Source: Thermaceae bacterium
GTDB lineage: Bacteria > Deinococcota > Deinococci > Deinococcales > Marinithermaceae
Reading direction: 5' to 3'
Assembly: GCA_027053145.1 (NCBI GenBank)
Contig: JALUED010000092.1
Coordinates: 1-10,785, forward strand
DNA length: 10,785 bases
This document shows positions 6,715-10,785 of the stretch, piece by piece. The first letter of the stretch is position 1; every line of letters begins with the position of its first letter. The notes beneath the pieces are model-generated. The model had not been told where the DNA came from. It worked only from the letters and a program-made list of their open reading frames with translations, and searched no databases. Position numbers and translations under genes: made by a program.

Positions 6715-6725
6715 AGGGGCGGGGA
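6694..6725 (+). promoter_or_regulatory. 10-bp inverted repeat covering the sdrP ribosome binding site
   Basis: TCCCCGCCCC (6694-6703) is the exact reverse complement of GGGGCGGGGA (6716-6725), with a 12-base loop containing the -10 candidate. The right arm includes most of the sdrP Shine-Dalgarno region (GGGGAGG, 6721-6727). In a read-through transcript from gyrA-cutA the site would be paired and hidden; a transcript starting near 6721 would lack the left arm. Confidence 0.55.
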
Positions 6726-6732
6726 GGGAAAC

Positions 6733-7344
6733 GTGGGAAAAGCAAGCATCCGGGAACGCGCGCGCTTTGCCCCGGGGGAGGTGATCCTTTACCCCGGGGT
6801 ACCGGCTCCGGACGAACCCGTCTTCCGGGTGACCTCCGGCCTTGTGCGCATCCAGCACGTGGACGAGGAAGGCAACGCCCTTACGTTGCGGTTCGTTCGC
6901 CCCGGCGAGTACTTCGGCGAGGAAGCGCTGGCCGGGATCGAGCGCAACCACTTCGCCGAAGCGCTCACCGAAACCGAGGTCGAGGCTGTTTCGGGACCTG
7001 AGCTTTTGGAGAGGGAAGCTTCGGCGCTCGTGGCGAGCCTCGTCGCGGCGCTCGCCAAGGGGTACGAACGCGTCCGCCGGCTGGTCACCCAACGGCTGAA
7101 AAACCGCATCGCCGCAGCCCTGCTCGAGCTTAAAGACACGGCCCTTGGCCAAACGGACCCCAAAGGGCGCCCGGTGGTTCGCCTTACGCACGACGACCTC
7201 GCAGCCGCCGTGGGCTCGGTCCGGGAAACCGTCACCAAGGTCGTGGGCGAGCTGGCCCGGGAGGGCTACATCCAGTCCGGCTACGGCAAGATTACGCTCT
7301 TAGACCTAAAAGGACTGGAAGACCTGGCGAACCGCCCGGAATAA
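6733..7344 (+). CDS. sdrP: CRP/FNR-family transcriptional activator, SdrP-like
   Basis: The product is 203 residues from the GTG at 6733, with GGAGG at 6723-6727 as ribosome binding site. The N-terminal half is a cyclic-nucleotide-binding-type beta barrel (about 10-85: FAPGEVILYPGVP, FRVTSGLVRI, FVRPGEYFGEEALAG). A dimerisation helix follows (about 95-135, ending RLKNRIAAALLEL), then a winged helix-turn-helix (152-180: LTHDDLAAAVGSVRETVTKV, then VGELAREGYI) and a wing SGYGKITLLD. There is no cysteine, so it cannot be an Fe-S FNR type. It closely resembles, from memory, SdrP of Thermus thermophilus, a stationary-phase and oxidative-stress activator that works without a cAMP effector. It lies after an AT-rich operator-like region and ends before a strong hairpin. 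Family assignment is secure; orthology to SdrP is likely. Confidence 0.88.
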   Translation: MGKASIRERARFAPGEVILYPGVPAPDEPVFRVTSGLVRIQHVDEEGNALTLRFVRPGEYFGEEALAGIERNHFAEALTETEVEAVSGPELLEREASALVASLVAALAKGYERVRRLVTQRLKNRIAAALLELKDTALGQTDPKGRPVVRLTHDDLAAAVGSVRETVTKVVGELAREGYIQSGYGKITLLDLKGLEDLANRPE

Positions 7345-7346
7345 GC

Positions 7347-7352
7347 GATAAT
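7347..7352 (+). promoter_or_regulatory. Weak -10 candidate between sdrP and the reductase gene
   Basis: GATAAT lies 3 bases after the sdrP stop and directly abuts the hairpin. No convincing -35 box is found 17 bases upstream (CTGGCG). A start about 7 bases downstream would fall inside the left arm of the hairpin, giving a short leader that keeps the reductase ribosome binding site. Confidence 0.3.
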
Positions 7353-7382
7353 AGAAAGGGCCCCCGTCTGGGGGCCCTTTCT
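7353..7382 (+). terminator. 13-bp hairpin between sdrP and the reductase gene
   Basis: AGAAAGGGCCCCC (7353-7365) pairs perfectly with GGGGGCCCTTTCT (7370-7382) over the loop GTCT. The 3' arm ends in TTTCT, serving as the short U-rich tail, and it begins 9 bases after the sdrP stop. It most likely terminates sdrP. It also ends only 3 bases before the Shine-Dalgarno sequence of the next gene, so partial read-through or a leader role is possible. Confidence 0.8.
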
Positions 7383-7396
7383 AGGGGAGGAAGAGG

Positions 7397-8404
7397 ATGC
7401 AAACGGGTACCGACCTAATCGTGGTGGGGGCCGGGCCTACGGGACTTGCGGTCGCCTTCTATGCCGGCATGCGGGGGCTTTCCGCAAGGCTCGTGGACCC
7501 CCTTTCGGAGCCCGGCGGCCAACTCGTCGCCCTCTACCCCGAGAAATACATCTACGACGTGGTGGGCTTTCCCAAGATCAAGGCCGCGGACCTCGCGGCG
7601 CGGCTCATCGCCCAGGTCGAGCCTTTTAACCCCATCTATTCCCTGGAGGAACGGGCCGAACGCCTCGAGGAAGACGATGAGGGCTTCCTCCTCACCACCG
7701 ACCGGGGCCACACCTACCGGGCCCGGGCGGTGGTCATCGCAAGCGGCCTGGGGGTTTTCGAACCCCGCCGGGTAGGCGCCGAAGGCGAAGAAGAGCTGGA
7801 GGGCAAGGGTCTTTTCTACGCGGTGAAGCACCCGGAGGCCTTCAAGGGCAAAGAGGTCCTCATCGTCGGGGGCGGCGACAGCGCGGTGGACTGGGCGCTC
7901 GCCCTTAAAAACCTTGCCCGGGTCACGCTCATCCACCGGCGGAAGGCTTTCCGCGCGCACGAAAAAAGCGTTCGGGAACTGCTCGAGGCCGCCGAACGGG
8001 GCGAACTTTCGGTCAAGACCCCCTACGTCCTCAAAGCGGTCCGCGGCGACGACTGGGTTCGGGAAGCCACCATCGAAAACGTCGAGACCGGAGCCAGGGA
8101 GACGCTTCCCGTGGACGCGGTACTCGTTCTCGCCGGTTTTCTCACCAAGCCAGGGCCGCTTGCGCACTGGGGGCTTAAGCTTGAGGGTAACAAGATCGTG
8201 GTCAACACCCGGATGGAAACGAGCCGCAAAGGGGTTTTTGCCGCCGGGGACGCGGTGACCTACCCAGGCAAGCTCAAGCTCATTCAGATCAACTTCGGCG
8301 AGGCCGCCACCGCCGCCAACTACGCCGCCGCCTACGTCACCGGCGAGCGCGCCCACCCGGGCCACTCCTCCGACCGGGGGGCACCGGTGGCCAAGGGTGC
8401 CTAG
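7397..8404 (+). CDS. Type 2 ferredoxin-NADP(+) reductase (thioredoxin-reductase-like flavoprotein)
   Basis: The product is 335 residues from the ATG at 7397, with GGAGG at 7386-7390. It transfers electrons between NADPH and ferredoxin through FAD. The FAD-binding GAGPTG (11-16) follows an N-terminal beta strand; [20 protein letters not shown] (38-57) is typical of type 2 FNRs. The NADPH domain has [14 protein letters not shown] (155-168) and [11 protein letters not shown] (179-189), whose arginines fit NADPH rather than NADH. FAAGDAV (281-287) closes the second FAD motif. There is no cysteine in the protein; the CxxC of true thioredoxin reductases is replaced around FYAVKHPEA (140-148). Its place after an SdrP-like stress regulator suggests redox control. 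Bacillithiol-disulfide reductase-like or other TrxR-like roles are less likely. Confidence 0.9.
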   Translation: MQTGTDLIVVGAGPTGLAVAFYAGMRGLSARLVDPLSEPGGQLVALYPEKYIYDVVGFPKIKAADLAARLIAQVEPFNPIYSLEERAERLEEDDEGFLLTTDRGHTYRARAVVIASGLGVFEPRRVGAEGEEELEGKGLFYAVKHPEAFKGKEVLIVGGGDSAVDWALALKNLARVTLIHRRKAFRAHEKSVRELLEAAERGELSVKTPYVLKAVRGDDWVREATIENVETGARETLPVDAVLVLAGFLTKPGPLAHWGLKLEGNKIVVNTRMETSRKGVFAAGDAVTYPGKLKLIQINFGEAATAANYAAAYVTGERAHPGHSSDRGAPVAKGA

Positions 8405-8429
8405 AATAGGGGCGGAGGTGATGGCCGTT

Positions 8430-9896
8430 ATGAAGCGAATCGGGCTTTTGCTGGTCGCGATCCTTGGCACCCTCGCCTTCGCCGGCGAGTTCTCGATCAT
8501 CCACTTCAACGACGTTTACAACATCCAACCCGTCCACCACGGCAAGTACGGCGGAGCCGCCCGGGTCGCGACGCTGATCAAAGAGCTCGGGGGGCAGAAA
8601 AACCTCATCCTCTTCTCCGGCGACGCCTTCAGCCCCTCGATCATGTCCAGCGTCTTCAAGGGCAAGCAGATGGTGGACGTCTTCAACCGCCTCGGGCTCG
8701 ACTACGCCACCTTCGGCAACCACGAGTTCGACTTCGGCCCCGAGGTGGCCGCCCAGCGGGTCAAGGAGTCCAAGTTCACCTGGATTTCCACCAACCTGGT
8801 GGATAAGCGCACCGGCGAGGGTTACGTCGGCGCGGTGCGCTGGGCGTTGGTGGACTGGAACGGGGTCAAGGTCGGCCTCCTCGGCCTCGTGGGCAACTGG
8901 CTTGAGCTCACGAGCCCCGGCCCCAACGCCCAGTACCTCGACTTCGTCGAGACCGGCCGCAAGTACGCCCGAATGCTCAAGGCCAAGGGCGCCGAGGTGG
9001 TGATCGCCCTCACCCACATGGACATGGTCCACGACGAGGAGCTCGCCGCCAAGGTGCCGGAGATCGACCTGATCCTCGGCGGTCACGACCACGCCCCCAT
9101 GTGGAAGGTGGTCAACGGCACCCTGATCTGGAAAACCGGCGCCGACTGGGTGCACCTTGCGCAACTTAAGGTCTACACCGTTCCCGGTCAAAAGCCGGTC
9201 GTGATTCCCACCGAGTACACAGTGGACCGGACCATCCCGGAAGACCCCGAAATGGCCAAGGTGGTGGCGAAGTACGCCGCCGCCCTGGACCAGGCCATGA
9301 ACCAACCGATCGGCGAGACCAAGGTGCCGCTGGACGCCCGACGCAAGGTCGTCCGCCGCCAGGAGTCGAACATCGGCAACCTGATCGCCGACGCCATGCG
9401 GGACTATGCCAAGGCCGACTGCGCCATCCAAAACGGCGGCGGCATCCGCACCGATCAGATCTACGGCCCCGGGAAGCTCACCAAGAAGGATATCTTCGCG
9501 ATCCTACCCTTTGGCAACGTGGTGATCAGCGTCAAGGTGGACGGCAAGACCTTGAAGGCCGCCCTCGAGAACGGCGTCTCCCAGTGGGAGCGCACCAAGG
9601 GCCGCTTCCCTCAGGTCTCGGGCATCAAGTACGTCTTTGACCCGAAGCGCCCGGCCGGCGAGCGGATCCTCGAGGTCTACGTAAACGGTAAGCCCCTCGA
9701 CCCGAACAAGACCTACGTCTGCGCCATCAACGACTACATGGGCCGCGGCGGCGACGGCTACGTCATGTTCAAGAACGCCCCCCGGGTAATCGACGAACGC
9801 AACGGCAAGCTCCTCGCCCAGGTGGTGGCCGACTACATCCAGGCCCACTCGCCGGTGGCGCCGAAGGTGGAAGGCCGCATCGTCATCAAGAAGTAG
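8430..9896 (+). CDS. Secreted 5'-nucleotidase / 2',3'-cyclic phosphodiesterase family metallophosphatase
   Basis: The product is 488 residues from the ATG at 8430, chosen because GGAGGT at 8414-8419 is 10 bases upstream and the protein then begins with a clean signal peptide (MKRIGLLLVAILGTLAFA, cleavage after AFA18). ATG 8421 and GTG 8397 are in frame but poorly placed. N-terminal metallophosphatase domain (about 20-265): HFNDVYNI (25-32), FSGDAFSPS (62-70), FGNHEFD (95-101), ALTHMD (193-198) and LGGHDH (216-221). C-terminal nucleotide-binding domain (about 292-488): NIGNLIADAM, QNGGGIR (334-340), FPQVSG, and DYMGRGGDGY (435-444). It should dephosphorylate extracytoplasmic nucleotides for salvage or phosphate supply. 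Odd point: Tyr30 stands where E. coli UshA has metal ligand His43. It starts 25 bases after the reductase stop. Confidence 0.92.
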   Translation: MKRIGLLLVAILGTLAFAGEFSIIHFNDVYNIQPVHHGKYGGAARVATLIKELGGQKNLILFSGDAFSPSIMSSVFKGKQMVDVFNRLGLDYATFGNHEFDFGPEVAAQRVKESKFTWISTNLVDKRTGEGYVGAVRWALVDWNGVKVGLLGLVGNWLELTSPGPNAQYLDFVETGRKYARMLKAKGAEVVIALTHMDMVHDEELAAKVPEIDLILGGHDHAPMWKVVNGTLIWKTGADWVHLAQLKVYTVPGQKPVVIPTEYTVDRTIPEDPEMAKVVAKYAAALDQAMNQPIGETKVPLDARRKVVRRQESNIGNLIADAMRDYAKADCAIQNGGGIRTDQIYGPGKLTKKDIFAILPFGNVVISVKVDGKTLKAALENGVSQWERTKGRFPQVSGIKYVFDPKRPAGERILEVYVNGKPLDPNKTYVCAINDYMGRGGDGYVMFKNAPRVIDERNGKLLAQVVADYIQAHSPVAPKVEGRIVIKK

Positions 9897-9907
9897 GCGG
9901 GAAAAGG

Positions 9908-9940
9908 AAAGGCCCCCCCGGGTTTCCCCGGGGGGCCTTT
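9908..9940. terminator. Bidirectional terminator between the nucleotidase gene and glnA
   Basis: AAAGGCCCCCC (9908-9918) pairs with GGGGGGCCTTT (9930-9940); the interior GGG-TTT-CCC can add three more pairs. On the + strand TTT then GGTTTCTT follows; on the - strand the stem is followed by CCTTTTC. It lies between two convergent stop codons and suits both genes. Confidence 0.88.
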
Positions 9941-9951
9941 GGTTTCTTGGC

Positions 9952-10785
9952 TTAGAGGTCGTAGTACATCTGGAACTCGATCGGCGTGGTGCGAAGCCGC
10001 ACCTGGGCGGCCTCCTCCCGCTTCATCGCGATCCACTCCTCGAGAATCGCCTCGGTGAAGACCCCACCCTCAAGCAAGAAGTCGTGATCCTTCTCCAGCG
10101 CGTCGAGCGCCTCGTCCAAGCTCTTCGGCAGGGTCTTGATCCGGCGCGCCTCGCGGGCGGACAGCGCGTAGAGGTTCTTGTCCACCGGCTTCGGGGGCTC
10201 AAGCTCCCGGCGGATCCCGTCGAGGCCCGCCATCAGCATCGCGGCGAAGGTGAGGTAGGGGTTGCCCGAGGGGTCGGGGGCCCGGTATTCGATGCGCTTG
10301 GCCTTCTTGTACTTGGGCCCGGTGAAGTACATGGGCACGCGGATGATCGCCGAGCGGTTCCGGCGGGAGATGATCAGGTTCACCGGGGCCTCGTAGCCGG
10401 GCACGAGCCGGCGGTACGAGTTCACCGTGGGGTTGGTGATCGCGGCGAGCGCCGGGCCGTGGGCGAGAAGCCCCGCGGCGTAGTGCATGGCAAGCTTGCT
10501 GAGCTCAGCGTAGCCCTTTTCGTCGTAGAAGAGCGGCTCGCCGTTCTTCCAGAGCGACTGGTGGGTGTGCATCCCCGAGCCGTTGTCGCCGTAAAGGGGC
10601 TTCGGCATGAAGGTGACGGTCTTGCCCGCCTTCGCCGCGGTCTGGCGCACCACGTACTTGTACTTGAAGACGTTGTCGCCGGTTTTGGTTAGGGTGTCGA
10701 AGCGGATGTCGATCTCGGCCTGGCCGGCGGTGGCCACCTCGTGGTGGTGGAGCTCAACCCGGACCCCGGCGGCCTCGAGGTTCTT
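9952..10785 (-). CDS. glnA: Glutamine synthetase type I, C-terminal part (5' end outside window)
   Basis: The enzyme makes glutamine from glutamate, ammonia and ATP as a cytosolic dodecamer. The frame is open to the right edge, so 277 C-terminal residues are present; the Met at 10737 is internal. Visible active-site motifs in order: HHHEVATAGQAEIDIRF (metal-binding glutamates), FMPKPLYGDNGSGMHTHQS, NPTVNSYRRLVPGYEAPV (the flap with the catalytic Glu), RRNRSAIIRVP, and the end MYYDL. The C-terminal part, with DKNLYALSAREAR and FLLEGGVFTEAILEEWIAMKREE, resembles the GSI-beta subtype. The Tyr equivalent to the E. coli adenylylation site is present (codon 10168-10170), but the following residues are ALSARE rather than DLPPEE. 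The gene is convergent with the nucleotidase gene and shares its terminator. Confidence 0.95.
   Translation of the reverse strand, partial: KNLEAAGVRVELHHHEVATAGQAEIDIRFDTLTKTGDNVFKYKYVVRQTAAKAGKTVTFMPKPLYGDNGSGMHTHQSLWKNGEPLFYDEKGYAELSKLAMHYAAGLLAHGPALAAITNPTVNSYRRLVPGYEAPVNLIISRRNRSAIIRVPMYFTGPKYKKAKRIEYRAPDPSGNPYLTFAAMLMAGLDGIRRELEPPKPVDKNLYALSAREARRIKTLPKSLDEALDALEKDHDFLLEGGVFTEAILEEWIAMKREEAAQVRLRTTPIEFQMYYDL

Noticed and set aside
7397..8404. Annotation as thioredoxin reductase (trxB)
   Set aside because: The protein has no cysteine at all, so the CxxC redox centre is missing; the [15 protein letters not shown] segment fits type 2 ferredoxin-NADP reductase.
8402..8407. TAGAAT as a -10 box for the nucleotidase gene
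   Set aside because: A start about 7 bases downstream would fall at or in the Shine-Dalgarno sequence (8414-8419) and no -35 box is present; the gene is more likely cotranscribed with the reductase gene.
8397..8429. Upstream GTG (8397) or ATG (8421) as nucleotidase start
   Set aside because: GTG 8397 overlaps the reductase stop and has no ribosome binding site; ATG 8421 touches the Shine-Dalgarno sequence. ATG 8430 has proper spacing and a clean signal peptide.
7415..9431. Two long - strand open frames (364 codons each) opposite the reductase and nucleotidase genes
   Set aside because: The translations are rich in D, V, G, H and R without domains, and mirror the codon bias of the + strand genes; no ribosome binding site supports them.
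10084..10692. + strand open frame opposite glnA
   Set aside because: It is an antisense shadow of the clear glutamine synthetase coding frame; its sequence is repetitive V, R, G, L.
1..10785. Mobile elements, CRISPR arrays, toxin-antitoxin or defence genes
   Set aside because: Every large open frame is explained by a core gene or is a shadow; I saw no direct repeat arrays, transposase motifs or att-like duplications, including next to the tRNA gene.

Overview
This is a GC-rich, densely packed chromosomal segment. Gene content and protein character point to a thermophile of the Deinococcota, family Thermaceae (Thermus, Meiothermus, Oceanithermus or Marinithermus type). The main reasons are a secretin gene followed by aroC-aroK-aroB-aroQ, a cysteine-free CRP/FNR regulator that closely resembles SdrP of Thermus thermophilus, frequent GTG starts, and TANNNT boxes directly before some start codons. 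The genus cannot be fixed from this window alone.

Layout on the + strand, left to right. (1) The 3' end of a type IV pilus secretin gene (pilQ), closed by a strong terminator. (2) A tight shikimate-pathway operon: aroC (chorismate synthase), aroK (shikimate kinase), aroB (3-dehydroquinate synthase) and aroQ (type II 3-dehydroquinase), with gaps or overlaps of +2, -20 and -4 bases. (3) A tRNA-Asp(GTC) gene with a near-consensus promoter whose -35 box lies inside the end of aroQ, followed by its own terminator. (4) gyrA with a hairpin-containing leader, then cutA 9 bases downstream. (5) The sdrP-like regulator, behind an AT-rich promoter/operator island and a 10-bp inverted repeat that includes its ribosome binding site. 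(6) A ferredoxin/thioredoxin-reductase-like flavoprotein (type 2 ferredoxin-NADP reductase) after a 13-bp hairpin. (7) A secreted 5'-nucleotidase-family metallophosphatase. A shared terminator separates this from (8), the 3' part of glnA (glutamine synthetase) on the - strand, which runs off the right end.

Functionally this is core genome: aromatic amino-acid precursor synthesis, tRNA supply, DNA supercoiling, metal tolerance, redox/stress regulation, nucleotide salvage and nitrogen assimilation. I see no insertion sequence, prophage, CRISPR array, toxin-antitoxin pair or defence island, and no gene-free stretch above 300 bases (the longest, 3703-3928, holds the tRNA, its promoter and terminator, and the gyrA leader). 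I found no convincing new multi-gene system. The points worth a second look are small: regulatory architecture (leaderless-type starts, the sdrP hairpin, the gyrA leader repeat) and residue changes at functional positions (quinolone pocket and GyrA boxes of gyrase, a metal-ligand position in the nucleotidase, the adenylylation segment of glutamine synthetase).
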